A DNA stretch of 64,000 nt from assembly GCA_023213395.1 (NCBI GenBank), contig CM041465.1:6572001-6636000 (forward strand), written 5' to 3'. Of the stretch, positions 32,194-44,504 are shown one piece after another. Below the pieces are notes generated by a model, which worked only from the letters and a program-made list of their open reading frames with translations, searched no databases and was not told where the DNA came from. Origin of the DNA: Cycas panzhihuaensis. Taxonomy: Eukaryota; Cycadophyta. The position numbers and the translations under genes were made by a program. Each line of letters begins with the position of its first letter. Position 1 is the first letter of the stretch.

Positions 32194-33072
32194 ATGGTCG
32201 CCTCTGCTAGATCACTGCCTGAAAATGATAAATTAACGAAAATGAATTTCAGTATTTGGAAGATAAAAATAGGGGGTCTCTTGAGGGCAAAACATGCCTG
32301 GAAGATTACCACTAGGAAAGAAAAACAACCATCTGACGTTGTAGATTTAATAAACTAAGAAGAAAGGAACAATACAGCAATCTCTGTACTCAAGCTCTCA
32401 ATTTCTGATTCCTTGTTGGTATATGTGGATGGCTTAGAACATGCCAGTGAAATATGGAAAATAACGTTCTCCATGTTCAGTAGAAAAAATGAAGCAAGAA
32501 GTGTGGCCTAAGAGAAGAACTTTACAAACTGAAAATGACGGAAGGTCAAACCGTGTCAGAATTCATAACAAGGCTAACCAATATTAAAACTGCTCTTCTC
32601 ACTACTGGAGACAAGTTGACTGATACTGAGTTGATACATCTTGTCCTTAACAAACTTCCTAAATCCTTTGAGAATGTGGTAAACATGTTGACAGGAGGAG
32701 GGCAAACTACCACAATGACTTTTGATGTCCTTACAAGTCATATGTTAAATCAAGAACACAGAAATCAAAGATATGAAGAAGACTCAAAAGTTGAAGCATT
32801 TGTCACCAAACTCCACTTAGGAGGCAGAGGACGAAGACAACCTAATCCAAGGTTATGAGGAAGAGCACCAACTACTTATAGGGGATGCTGGACTAAAGGA
32901 AGAGGACGAGGAAGAAACCCACCATGAGATGCTAGAGTTTGCTTCAATTGTGGTAAACAAGGCCATTTTTCAAGTAACTGTAGAGCCTTTGAAGTCTGCT
33001 ATCATTGCGAACAAACAAGTCATTTTCCATACCAGTGCTACCAAAGACAAGCCGAAATTTAGAAAGGAAAAC
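32194..33072 (+). pseudogene. copia gag of element K
   Basis: The start ATG 32194 gives MVASARSLPENDKLTKMNFS followed by IWKIKIGGLLRAKHAWKI, the typical opening. The middle reads LKLSISDSLLVYVDGLEHASEIWK and KMTEGQTVSEFITRLTNIK. Two zinc knuckles follow at about 32938-33065: CFNCGKQGHFSSNC and CYHCEQTSHFPYQC (CX2CX4HX4C pattern). Breaks are a stop after VVDLIN (32356), a frameshift near 32490, a stop after NPRL and one before GKQQ. Confidence 0.9.
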
Positions 33073-36000
33073 AACAGGTGACTGAAAATTATAGTAGAGA
33101 AAAAGACACAATAGAAGAAGAAGTCGAAACAACCTTCATCGTAGCGTTAACCGCAAATGCGAACAGCAATGTAAAACCCGGTACGTTGATTCAGGAGCTT
33201 CACATCATATGACAGGCATTGAAAAGTGGTTTGAAGTCATCAAACCTTATGACCTTAACAAATCTGTTGAGTTAGGAGACAATTTTCCTTTGCATATAAA
33301 ATGAGTAGGACAAATTGCTATATGAATTAATGGAAAAGTTCAACGTATAGGCAATGTCTTCTTTGTACCAAGAATGAAGAAGAATCTTCTGTCAGTGTCT
33401 CACTTAAGTGACAAAAAACTGAGAATAGTATTTGATAAATTTAGTTTTTGTTACATCCTTGATATGAAAAATAATGGCACTGTAATAGCCAAAGGAGAAA
33501 AGTGTAATAGCCTGTATAAACTTCTCTCCACTCCTATATTGCCTAATAAAAGCCCCACTAAAATACTTTAGGATATAAAGTCTCTTGTTGTAACCAATAC
33601 TGATACTAATGAAATGTGGCATTTGAAGTATGGTTATATTTCTCATGATAGGTTAGAAAAAATAAAGAAATTCAAAATGGTGAATGGCTTACCAGATATT
33701 TCTTTTAATTATTTTGTATGCAAACGCTGTATGATGGAAAAACAACACCGGAGTCCATTCTTAAAAAGCACGTGGCGTGCACAAAACAAGTTGGACCTGA
33801 TACACACTGATCTATGTGGACCGTTCACACCAATTTCAACAAATGGGGCAAGGTATTTCCTAGCTTTCATTGATGATTTTTCAAGGAAAACATAGGTATA
33901 CTTTCTTTCCAGCAAATCAGAGTCATTTAATTATTTTGAAGAATTCAAGGCAGAAATTGAATTGGAAAGTAGTAAGAAAATTAAATGTATTCATTCAGAT
34001 GGAGGGGGGGAATTTACATCTAATAAATTCTTCCATTTTTGCAAAACCCATGGAATTCGTAGGCAATTTACAACTCCCTATACACCTCAATCAAATGGGA
34101 TTGCAGAAAGAATGAACAAAACTATTGTAGAAATGGCTCAATGCATGCTAAACAATAGTGAGATAGCTAAGAAATCTTGGGCGGTGCATACATACATTGT
34201 ATACTTAATCAACATAAGTCCTACTCAGTCACTGGATAATGTAACACCTGAAGAAGCATGGATGGGACATAAGCCCGATATAAGTCGTCAGAAGATTTTT
34301 GGTCGCAAAGCATATCTGCACATCCCTGATAAGAAAAGGACTAAGTTGGATAATAAAAGCATAGAATGCATAATGGTTGGGTACAGTAGTCGTTCAAAAG
34401 CATACAGAACATCCAAAGACAAACAAACTATACGTAAGCAATGATGTAATCTTTGATGAGAAAAAGGAACTTGATAAAGCAATGCCTCAAGAAATAAATA
34501 TTGATGATCAAAACCCACAAACTATTCAGTTAGAAGATAAATTGGACATTACCTCTAAGAGCATGGGAACAGAAAATGGCACTTCAGAAGAAATGACGTC
34601 AGATAACCAACAAGCATATGATTCTGGCACTCATCTGTCTGATATGCAACAAGGCAGTGGTTCAGATACTCACTCAAAAGACGAAGAAACCAAGTCACCA
34701 CAAGAACATTCCTCAAAACGAGTACCAAAATGGTATCTCAAGACCCTTGAGGAAACAAAAGGAGAAATATTTGAACATCAAACTAGATCTCAAAAGCCAC
34801 AAGCCTTAGTGTGCCCCATCGAACCAAGCTCTTATGAAGAAGCAAGTAACTCTCAAGACTGGAAAGCAGCAATAGGCACAGAGATTGAAGCCATACATAA
34901 AAACAAAACATGGGACTTGGTACCAACTCTTGAAGATAAACCTATTGTAAATTGTAAATGGGTGTACAAAATAAAGGAAAAGTCGAATGGGGAAGTTGAG
35001 AAATACAAGGCAAGACTAGTCGCAAAAGGCTACACACAAACAACTGGAATTGATTATGAAGAAATGTTCTCTCCAGTAGCAACACTAAATACAGTAAGAA
35101 CCATGATCACAATTGCAGCTCAAAAAGGATGGAAGATCTATCAAATGGATGTTAAAAGTGCATTTCTGAATGGGGATCTGCAGGAAGAAGTGTATATGTA
35201 TCAGTTTGAAGGATACATAATATCAGGACAGGAAAATATAGCCTACAAATTAAGAAAAGCATTGTATGGTCTTAAACAAGTGCCACGAGCCTGGTATGCC
35301 AAGCTGGATTCATATCTCACTCAAAACGGCTTCCACTGATGTGAATCAGATCATAGTCTATACATAAAATCCAATCAGGGCTTAACATCTATCATAGTGG
35401 TATATGTAGATGACATGTTGATTACTGGAGATAACGAGGATTCAATAACATTTATCAAAAAGCGATTCGAGAAGGTTTTTGAAATGACAGATCTAGGAAT
35501 GTTGCATTACTACCTCGGCATAGAAATAGAACAAAACAATAACTCCATTGTTCTTTCACAGTCCAGATATGTCAAAACTTTACTAAGCAAATTCAAAAAG
35601 GATAGTTGTAATAGCGCTGCCACACCGATGGAAACTGGAATTATACTAAGCATAGAACAAGAAGCACAACCAATTGATGCAACCATATACAAACAATTGA
35701 TTGGAAGCCTAATTTATCTCACAGCCACGCGGCCTGACATTTCATATGCAGTCGGTATAGTCTCCAGGTTTATGGAAAATCCCAAAGTCCCTCATTGGAA
35801 TGCAAAGAGATTCCTACAATACCTGAAGGGAACAACAAGTCCTGGATTGGAATATAAAAGAGGGAACAATATGCAGCTAACTGGGTTTCGCTACTCGGAC
35901 TGGGCTGGAGACAAAACAGATAGGAAATCTACATCAAGGTATTGTTTCTTCTTAGGGGAATCATTGATCTCTTGGAGTCGCAAAAAGCAACACATAGTTG

Positions 36001-36338
36001 CATTGTCTTCAACAGAAGTTGAATACAAGGCAGCAGTCAATGTAGCATGCAAAGGAGTATGGATCAGACAACTCCTGAATGATCTAGGACAGAAACAAGT
36101 GGTGCCTAATCAGATTTTTTGTGATAATCAAAGCACAATCAAAATGAGAAAGAACCCAGTATTGCATGCAAGAAGAAAGCACATAGAAGTGCAACATCAC
36201 TTCATCAGAGAAAAAGTGCAAAACAGAGAAATCGAGCTTCAACATTGTACTTCAGGAGAACAAACAGTTGACGTTCTTACCAAATCTCTTGGGAGGGAAA
36301 ATTTCTTTTTCTTCAGAAATCAGTTAGGATTAAGATAG
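33073..36338 (+). pseudogene. copia pol of element K
   Basis: Polyprotein with all catalytic modules. Protease: YVDSGASHHMT at 33182, after a small frameshift. Pre-integrase: MWHLKYGYISHDRL and CKRCMMEKQHR. Integrase: HTDLCGP, SDGGGEF and SNGIAER give an intact D-D-E set; a stop lies after FSRKT (33893). A frameshift near 34400 moves into the RT frame 34377-36338. [34 protein letters not shown] at 35403-35414. The only stop in that frame is TGA 35338, in a CGA-like position. RNase H: YSDWAGDKTDRKST, STEVEY, CDNQST all present. It is among the best preserved pol genes in the window but cannot be translated whole. Confidence 0.92.
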
Positions 36339-36348
36339 ATAAAACATT

Positions 36349-36357
36349 AAGAGGGGG
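36349..36357 (+). other. polypurine tract of element K
   Basis: AAGAGGGGG immediately before the 3' LTR. Confidence 0.9.
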
Positions 36358-36573
36358 TGTAGAAGCTAATGTTTTATCTAGGGCTATGATGTGTTCCTAA
36401 TGTATTTTATTGAGGGTCCTCAACCCTTTTCCTCTCCTCTCTTAAGGTGACAAGTGGCACAATCTTGTTGAGTGGTTGTCATTTGTACCTTCTCCACAAT
36501 TGTATATATACAATCAAATGATTGATCAATAAAGGATAGAGCATTCAACAATTGTCATATTGAACCTTTGACA
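36358..36573 (+). repeat. 3' LTR of element K
   Basis: 216 bp, longer than the 5' copy by a small insertion near 36527; ends CTTTGACA. Confidence 0.9.
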
Positions 36574-36578
36574 TTTAC

Positions 36579-37203
36579 AAACCAAATTGAATAATTGCTT
36601 CAATTCTGCCCAACCCTCAAGCCACTCAACCCTTGATTATACAGACAACCCATGTGGCCTTGTGCCAAAACCCTAAAGGATCTAAAACATAATTTCAAGT
36701 CTTAAGACACATTTTTGTGACAAACGTTTATGTTTTCAACAATATCTCTCACATGTGATGTTTGTTCCGTGAAATCGTCTAAACCAATGGATTCCTGACT
36801 CAAACATTGTCGCAACAACTAGATTTTGAGGGAGAATTTAATCAATGAAGTTTTATGATCATGTTTCATAACTAAATACTTCTCTTTTATGATATGATTT
36901 TCATGGAGACTTAGAGGACTTCCCCCTGAGTTTCCTATCCCCACAATGGAAATTGGGTCTTGTCCTTTTCGTCCCCATGAACACAATGTCTTCGTAGAAG
37001 ATATTCTTGAACAAAGAACCTCTGAATAGGCCTCAACATTTTCTCCTACCACTTCACATTCTTTGAGAGGTGAAGTTGGTTTGTCCTCATCTAGGCCCTT
37101 TGCACAATACTTTCTTAGGATGGATAACATGACTTTTTGGGTGCCTTGTGCCCCTGAGGTACCTCCTATATCTCACACACAATCTCCTTTAGTTAGTTTG
37201 TTA
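36579..37203. other. spacer between elements K and L
   Basis: No supported gene. The minus strand is open from 37130 to 36819 (103 codons), and this sequence adjoined 42434-42846 before L inserted. I recognise no domain, and base composition is like the neighbours. Confidence 0.4.
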
Positions 37204-37208
37204 CATCC

Positions 37209-37434
37209 TATTAACTTAATGCAGAGAGATAGAAAGCAGATGAGTAGAATAGACTTTCTTTTCATTGAGGAGATGATCTCTTAAGTATACATTGAGTCTT
37301 GTAACCGTTATGTTTAGGTTTGTAACCAACTCTTACAGTGATTACACATGTCATACTCACAAGTATAAGTCACATGATTGAGGGTTTATTTCATAACCCT
37401 TTACAATGCCTAAATAAAACATTACCTCCTAACA
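37209..37434 (-). repeat. 3' LTR of element L
   Basis: 226 bp, matching 42208-42433 with scattered changes. The terminal G of the plus-strand TG end is A here. Confidence 0.9.
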
Positions 37435-37443
37435 CCCTCTCTT
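37435..37443 (-). other. polypurine tract of element L
   Basis: Minus strand AAGAGAGGG beside the 3' LTR. Confidence 0.85.
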
Positions 37444-40400
37444 AATGTTTTATCTCTCTTAGTCCTATTTTGTCTCTCAAAAATTGGAATTTTTCTTTTC
37501 CAAGAGATTTTGTCAGTAGATTTGCAATTTGTTTTGTAGTAGAACAGTGCTCCAACTCAATTTCTCTATTGTGAACCTTTTCTCTTATGAAGTGGTGGTG
37601 AACTTCTATGTGCTTGGTTCTGGCATGAAGAATTGAATTCTTGGTTAATTTGACAGCACTTTGATTGTCACAATATAGAGTTGTTGCTTGACTTTGAGAT
37701 TGATTCAAATCGACTAGAAGTTATCGCAGCCACACTACTTCACAAGTTACAGTTACAGTTGCCCTAAATTCGTCTTCAGTTGAGGACAGTGCAACTATAG
37801 CCTGTTTTTTGTTGCACCAAGAAATTGCAGTTGAACCCAAGAAAAAGCAATAACCACTTGTGGATTTCCTCTGTTCTTTGTCTCATGCCCAATCTGAGTC
37901 ACAATATCCTATGAGTTCTACTGATCCCTCTCGAGAATAGATCAATTTTAGATCTATTGTTCCTCGTAGATGTCTCAGTATTCTCCTAGTAACTTTCCAG
38001 TGTCTTACTTCAGGTTCTTGCATGTACCTGGAGACTACTCCGACTAAGTAAGATATATCTGGTCTAGTTGCTGTGGGGTAAATTAGGCTTCCGATCAGTT
38101 GTTTGTACAAGGTGACGTCAACTGGTTGTTCTCCTTCATCTGCTACCATATTGTAGTTGATTTCCATGGGTGTTGTACATGGATTACAATCTGTCATCCT
38201 GAATTTGATCAACAAATCCTTTATGTATTTGCTTTGAGAGAGGGAAATGTGGTTCTGTTGTTGACTTACCTCCAATCCCAGATAGTAGTTAAGGAGACCA
38301 AGATCCGTCATTTCAAATTTCTTTTCTAGTTGCCCCTTTATCCCTATAATTGATTTTTCATCATTTCCTATGAGGGTCATATCATCTACATAGACAACAA
38401 TTATTGTTATTAGACCATCCCTTTTTCTTGTGTATAAGCTGGAGTCTGAGCCGCAATGCTAAAATCCGTTGTAACACAAGTGCTAGTCCAGTTTGGCGTA
38501 CCATGCACGAGGGGCTTGTTTTAGCCCGTATAGAGCCTTTTTTAATTTGCACACCAAATGTTCTTGTCCTTCCTTGATGTAGCCTTCAGGTTGTGCCATA
38601 TAAACATCTTCCTCAAGATCTCCATTTAAGAATGCACTTTTTACATCTAACTGAAAGATTTTCCAGGTATGCAATGCCGCCAATGCAACCATTAGTTCTT
38701 ACTGTGTCTAACTTTGCTACGAGAGAAAAGGTTTCTACAAAATCGATCCCAGCCATTTGGGTGTATCCTTTTGCAACAAGTCGGGCTTTGTGTTTCTCGA
38801 TTTTTCCACTAGCCCCTTTTTTGACCTTAGAAACCCATTTGCAATTTACCACTAGCTTATTTGGAGGAAGTTCTACCAGATCCCATGTTTGATTTTTAAT
38901 AATTGAATCCATTTCAAAGTCCATAGTTGCTTTCCATTTTGGTTGATCTTGTGCCTCTTGAAAGGATTGAGGCTCAGTTCGACTAAGCAAAGCCCTTGGC
39001 TTCTGGTTTCTTGTTTTATGATCAAACACGCTTCCTCCCTCTTCAAATGTTTTGATAAACCATTTGGGCAATTTCTTTTCTTTTCTCGAGTCTTCTCTGG
39101 TTCTTGAGTGTTCTAAATATGAGTCTACTTCTTGTGCTGAGCTTCCTTCTTCAACTGACTCTATGTGAGATGAAGATGATTCTATAGGAGAAATTTCTTC
39201 TATAGTGATATCTAATGTTTCTTCTGTGGAAATTTCTCTATCTGAGTGCTTTACTTCTTCCTCAATTATTTTTATTTGAGACTGAGAATGAAAGCTTTCT
39301 TCATTAAAGACAACGTCTCTGCTAACATAAATCTTGTTTGTTTTCAGATCAATGCATTTGTAGGCTTTTGAGTTTTTGTTATATCCTATCATAATGCATT
39401 CTATGCTCTTTGCATCAAGCTTTGATCTTCTTTTATCTAGTATGTGAACATAGGCCTGACTACCACATATTTTAAGCAAACTGACATTAGATTTCTTACC
39501 TATCCAGGCTTCCTCTAGTGTGACATTCTCCAAGGTTTTAGTTGGACTTCTATTTATCAAGTAGCAGGTAGTATTAATTGCTTTTGCCCAATATGATTTT
39601 GGAACCTGCTTTTCGTAGACCATGCTTCGAGCCATCTCCATTAGAGTTATGTTCTTTCTTTCAGCAATCCCATTGGATTGTGGAGTGTAGGGTGTAGTGA
39701 CTTGTCTGTGTATTCCATTCAACTTGCAGTAGTTTAAAAACTCTTTAGAGATGTATTCACCACCTCCATCTGATCTAATGCACTTTATTTTGGCTTCGGA
39801 CGCTAGTTCTACCTCTGCTTTAAATTCCTTGAAGACTTCAAAGACTTCTGATTTGTTATGCAAGAAGTATACCCATACCTTTCGAGTGAGGTCATCAATA
39901 AAGGTTAGAAAATACCTGCAACCATTTATTGAAAGCAGTATCAGTGGTCCACAAAGATCTGTATGGATCAATTCCAATTTGCTTTGTGCCCTCCATTTAC
40001 TTTCCTTGAATGCTAATCGATGATGCTTCCCAATTTGACATCCTTTGCAAACAAAATTTTCAGAGGAGATGTGAGGTAATCCATTCACCATGTCACATTT
40101 TTTTATTAGCTTTAATGTTCCTATTGGTAGATGCCCCTACTTCAAATGCCACATTTTATTATCAAAATTCATAGCAGTACAAACTTTTGGACCCAGATTG
40201 GGTATTACAAGATCTGAGATTAGTTTATACAGATCGTTACATCTAATACCTTTTACTATTGCTTCTCCACTATTTTTCATGTCCAGTATGTGACAATAAC
40301 CTTCTTTATCAAACACAGTCCTTAGCCCTTTTTTGCTAAGTTGTGAAATAGACAAAAGATTCATTTTCAGATCAGGGACCAACAACACATTTCCAATTTT

Positions 40401-40721
40401 CTTTAGATTTCCTTGTAGGTTGATAGAAATGGTACCTACTCCTTTTATTTCAAGTGGATACTTGTCTCCTAACTCAACTGATTTGTTGATGTCGCAAGGT
40501 TTCAAGGCTTCAAACCAATCTTCACGATTTGTCATATGTCGTGAAGCTCCAAAGTCGATGAACCATGTGTCTACCTCCTTCAATCCTGCTAATAGTGCAA
40601 CCACAAAGGTTGTTTCCTCCTCTTCCTTCTCAACTTGTTCTTTGTTGCAGTTGCCTATTGATCTCTTCCCTCTCTCAATGTTTGCTCTTCTTTGAGGACA
40701 TTGATAGGGATAGTGTCCCAA
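37442..40721 (-). pseudogene. copia pol of element L
   Basis: Reading right to left. Protease: FIDFGASRHMT near 40555, where the usual D-S-G is D-F-G. Pre-integrase: MWHLK, MVNGLPHIS, CKGCQIGKHHR. Integrase: HTDLCGP, SDGGGEY and SNGIAER, a complete D-D-E set inside an open frame of 492 codons (40091-38613). RT begins in that frame (TWDLVELPPNK, KARLVAKGYTQ), shifts near 38690 to a frame with [14 protein letters not shown] and [15 protein letters not shown], then a stop and another shift to YVDD at 38402-38391. RNase H: CDSDWA followed by a stop, STEDEF (a changed Glu block) and CDNQSA. It ends LTKSLGKEKFQFLRDKIGL. Broken but well conserved. Confidence 0.92.
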
Positions 40722-41547
40722 TTACCCACAGTGCTAACACACGTCAAATGCCCTACATGCACTGGCAAGATGTCCAGGTCTGCCACAGTTGAAACATATT
40801 CTGGAGCCTCTTCCTCATCCACGTCCTATGTTATCTTGATAACGGCCACAAGCATAACTTCTGGAGTTTGAAGTCCGTCCCTTTCCTCGTGACTGGCTTC
40901 GTCCTCGAGGTCCCAGATTTAGCCTAGAAGCAAAAGCGTCTTCTAATTCTATTGAATTTTCATATCATTTGTTTCTTTGTTCCTGCCTCAGCAACATGCC
41001 AGTCAATTCATCACGTGTCATAGCATCAATCTAATTATTATTCGTGATAGTATTGATAGTTACATCAAAAGATTTTGGCAGCTTATTGGCTACCATTTGA
41101 AGTAATTTTGGTTCAAGAACAATTTCTCCAACACTTAGAAGTCCATTCCTAAGTGAAGTGAATTTATGTATGAACTCGATTACTGTCTCATGTTCCTTCA
41201 TATGCAACTTATACAGTTCTTCTTTGAGGGCAAATATTTGTGTTTTGTCCTTTTGACCAAAAAGATTTTCAAAGCACTTCCAAATGGCTAAAATTGAGTT
41301 CAATTTTTCTACATACACGAAAAGGGAATTTGAAATAGAGAGCTTAAGAATGATTACTCCTGCATTATCTCTTTCCAACCAATTAGGCAATGTTGCACTT
41401 GCATCAGTTGGCTTGGTTTCAGTGCCAAGGGTAATATTCCAGGCATTGTTGGCTCTCAGAAGGGTTTCAACTTTTATTTTCCAGATATGATAATTACTGT
41501 CTGTGAGTTTATCTTACTCAGGCAGACCGAAGATAGGAGAAGCCATT
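40722..41547 (-). pseudogene. copia gag of element L
   Basis: The start ATG at 41547 gives MASPIFGLPE, then a stop and DKLTDSNYHIWKIKVETLL. The core includes LKLSISNSLFVYVEKLNS and FALKEELYKLHMKEHETV. Near 40790-40700 two zinc knuckles appear, CFNCGRPGHLASAC and a second with two stops, ending GHYPYQC. Organisation matches the gag of K. Confidence 0.88.
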
Positions 41548-42195
41548 AATGATAGTAAGAAACTATTCAGGGCGGTGGTACATTTGTCTGCAATTTCCGT
41601 ACAAAACCCTATGTACGGACTCAAACAAAAGGTACCTCAAAAGAGAGGTCTTTTCACCCTCAATGTAGATCTGAAATCGTTTTTTGGAAATAGTCTTCTA
41701 ATTTTGAGAAAATTGGCCCAAAACTATGGAGGCGCGGCTAGGGTTTAATCTTGTTTTTGCTCATAAAATCCAAAATACTCCACGAAAGCACACAAAATTG
41801 GATTTAAATCTTCTGTACTGATGATACAGAGAATTTGGAACAGGCTTTACCCAGTTTGAGTCGAGATTTTGAGAGATTTTTGCTGTGCTCCTCTCAAACC
41901 CGCGCACAATGATTTTCACTAAAACAAGCCTCAAGATTGCCTCAGATTATGTCAGGCTAGTTAAGAAGAATGACGAGCATGCTGAGATCTATCACTCCAC
42001 CAATTTTCATCACATTCTGAGAACCTTGAATTTTCTGGTCCTTATGGCTTCTGTATAGTTCCGTACACTGCAAATTGAATGAGGTAGCTTCGTACCAAAT
42101 CGCCTCTAGTCTTGTGTCTTCCTCTTGAAGACTCTAAGCCCTTGAATCAATCACCAATCAGTCAAGTCCCTTTCTCCAGATGAGCAATCAGACCT
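41548..42195 (-). other. leader of element L
   Basis: About 650 bp, no gene. It contains CCGTAC cores at 41597-41602, 41613-41618 (reverse) and 42061-42066, like the leader of K. Confidence 0.6.
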
Positions 42196-42207
42196 GCTTT
42201 GATACCA
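42196..42207 (-). other. primer-binding site of element L
   Basis: Minus strand TGGTATCAAAGC abuts the LTR; one base from the tRNA-Met complement. Confidence 0.9.
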
Positions 42208-42433
42208 TGTTAACTTAATGCAGAGATATAAAAAGCAGATGAGTAGAATAGACTTGCTTTTCATTGAGGAGATGATCTCTTAAATATACATTGAGTCTTG
42301 TAATCATTATGTTTAGGTTTGTAACTGACTCTTATAGTGATGACACATGTCATACTCACAAGTATAAGTTACATGATTGAGGGTTTATTTCATAACCCTT
42401 TACAATGCCTAGACAAAGCATTACCTCCTAACA
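42208..42433 (-). repeat. 5' LTR of element L
   Basis: 226 bp, TGTTAACTTAATG to CTCCTAACA on the plus strand. Confidence 0.92.
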
Positions 42434-42438
42434 CGTCC

Positions 42439-42846
42439 CATATAATCTTTGCCAACTTTTGAACTTCCCTCACAAAACCCTATGTATGGCTTAGATTCTA
42501 CCTCACTCATAGCTCAGCTCTTCAATCCTTCACAATTACCTCCCATTTCTTTTAATTGGACATGTTCCATTCCCACATTGCAAGCAATGCAAATCCGAAG
42601 TCTTGGCCTCTCTCCCCATACTTTGATTTCTTAATACAAAACTCACTTTTTGCATCATTGGGGTTAACACCTCTACCCATCGCAAAGCAAATTTCACAAT
42701 CGACTTTCCAACAAGTCCCACCTTAATTTTCCACTATGATATCCACTAATCCTACCCACTTAACTCAAATCATTGATGCTTTGTTGAATCAAAGGACAGA
42801 TGCCCAATCTCCAACTTTAGGTTATCTAAACCATCAAGTCAATATT
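42439..42846. other. spacer between elements L and F, no gene seen
   Basis: The plus strand has a short open stretch near 42735-42850 starting ATGATATCCACT, but no domain is recognisable. Confidence 0.4.
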
Positions 42847-43032
42847 TGTTGGACCTACAACTTCTTCTTCATATTGACAGAAAATAAAATGATATAAAAT
42901 AATTTCACATACTTGATACAATGATAAAGAGATAATGTCCTTATATAGTACAAGATGTCATTTGTGAGGGACCGACCATTATAACATTTGAGAGGGGCCG
43001 ACTACTTAGATAAATGTGCATTTATTTCAACA
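42847..43032 (-). repeat. probable 3' LTR of element F
   Basis: TGTTGGACCTAC to TTTCAACA on the plus strand, 186 bp. A purine tract (minus strand GGGAGGG) adjoins it on the internal side, and a second, AACATTAAGGGAGGGA, is at 43098-43113. No second copy in the window, so the outer edge is provisional. Confidence 0.6.
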
Positions 43033-43149
43033 CCCTCCCAAAATGCACATTTCAATACATCAATATTTTAAAGGAAACAAAAAGGAAAACACTTTAATAA
43101 ATATCCCTCCCTTAATGTTTTATCCTTTGTTTTGGACTCCTAGAAAACT

Positions 43150-44096
43150 CTAACGATGTTGGAACTTGTCTCTTGGTAATGATTTGGTGAAGATATCAGC
43201 GTATTGAAGTTCACTGCTGTAGTATTGAAGATTGATTTCTTTAGCTTGAACTTTCTCTTAAATGAAATGATGATGGACTTCGATGTGTTTTATTCTTGCA
43301 CTAAAGATAGGGTTTTTTGTCAACTTGATAATACTCTGGTTGTCACAAAATATTGTAGTCGATTCAGAGGTTGCTTGTCTTAAATCTTTGAGTAGCTGCT
43401 TCAGCCATATTATTTCACAGGTAACACTCACTGTTGCTTTGCACTCTACTTCTGTTGATGATAGAGCAACCATTGGATGTTTTTTAGTACTCCAAGATAT
43501 TATTGTTGATCTCAAGGTGAAGCAATATCTAGATGTAGACTTTCTTTCTTGTCGATCTTCGACCCAATCTGAGTCATTATATCCTTTCAATCTGAAATGA
43601 ATAGCTTTGGTATAATTTAATCCTAGATCTAAAGCACCTTTGACATATCTTAAAATTCTTTTAGTTGCATTCTACTGGACAACCTTTGGAGCATGCATGT
43701 ATCTGGAAACTATTCCAACAAAGAATAATATATCCGGTCTAGATGTTCTTAGATAGATGAGACTTCCAACAAGTTGCCTATATAGAGTTTTATTTTCCTT
43801 TGGACTATTTTCTTTTGCTATTAGAACACATCCTACTTCCATTGGTATGGCACAAGCATTACAGTCTTCCATATTGAGTCTCTTTAGAAGATTCTTGGCA
43901 TATTTTGTTTGAAATATAAAAATAGAATTATTTTCTTAACTTACCTCAATGCCAAGGTATTAAGGCCCATATCAGTCATTTCAAACTCATTTTCCATTTG
44001 AGTTTTTACCCAATCAATTGATTCTTAATCACTACTTGTAACAATCATATCATCTACATATACAACAATTATAGTGATTAAAGCATTTTTTCGAAT
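43150..44096 (-). pseudogene. copia pol of element F, RT end and RNase H
   Basis: From right to left: YVDD at 44060-44049, NEFEMTDMG, GSLIYLRTSRPDI, then RNase H with YNDSDWVEDRQERKST (Asp), STEVEC (Glu) and CDNQSI (Asp), ending ELQYADIFTKSLPRDKFQHR. Stops occur after VVQ near 43674 and after HHHFI near 43258, with a shift near 43960. The upstream part is at 57559, across element G. Catalytic residues of RNase H are still visible. Confidence 0.88.
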
Positions 44097-44101
44097 TTTT
44101 G

Positions 44102-44482
44102 TGTTAGGATACCGCTCCCTAATGATAATTGCACACCAATATAATAAACAAATAACTCCAAAAGAGCACTTATATTGCAATACCCTTCGAGGGGGCAACC
44201 TCCCAATTACATGCAATAATAATGACATTTAAGATACCATACTCTAAGGATTACATAAATATAAATATGGCTCTATGCTCACTACACAACCTCCTCCTTA
44301 TGCATGTGGGATATTATATGAATATATATAGTACTCAGTGACCACTACACAACCTTCTACTTATGCATGTGGGATATTAAGAAAAGGGAAGAAGTAGAAG
44401 AAATAAAAGATATAAGAGAGAGAAGAAGTAGAAGATATAAGAGAATATAAGAGAAGGTAAGTTAGGGGTTGGATCCCTAACA
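44102..44482 (-). repeat. 3' LTR of element G
   Basis: TGTTAGGATACCGC to GGATCCCTAACA, 381 bp. It includes a purine-rich run (GAAGAAGTAGAAGAAATAAAAG) and a twofold TTATGCATGTGGGATATTA block. Beside it the minus strand reads AAGGGGGGA (44486-44494), the polypurine tract. Confidence 0.95.
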
Positions 44483-44504
44483 AAGTCCCCCCTTAAAAAA
44501 TATT

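Larger units (their letters stand above)
31121..36573 (+). mobile_element. Ty1/copia retrotransposon K
   Basis: 5453 bp. LTRs 211 and 216 bp, flanks TTTAT and TTTAC (4 of 5 match), primer site, gag, complete pol domain order and polypurine tract. Most of pol is readable, with one stop in 1.9 kb of RT/RNase H. Same family group as L and F. Confidence 0.95.
37209..42433 (-). mobile_element. Ty1/copia retrotransposon L
   Basis: 5225 bp on the minus strand. Two 226-bp LTRs, flanks CATCC and CGTCC (4 of 5 match). Primer site beside the right LTR and polypurine tract beside the left LTR. Its proteins closely resemble those of K, which lies 635 bp away on the opposite strand. Confidence 0.95.

Noticed and set aside
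36819-37130. Host gene of 103 codons on the minus strand
   Set aside because: No domain, no codon signal, no promoter or splice context; chance open frame is as likely.
43283-43600. Plus-strand frames opposite RNase H of element F
   Set aside because: Antisense shadow of a well-supported copia RNase H.
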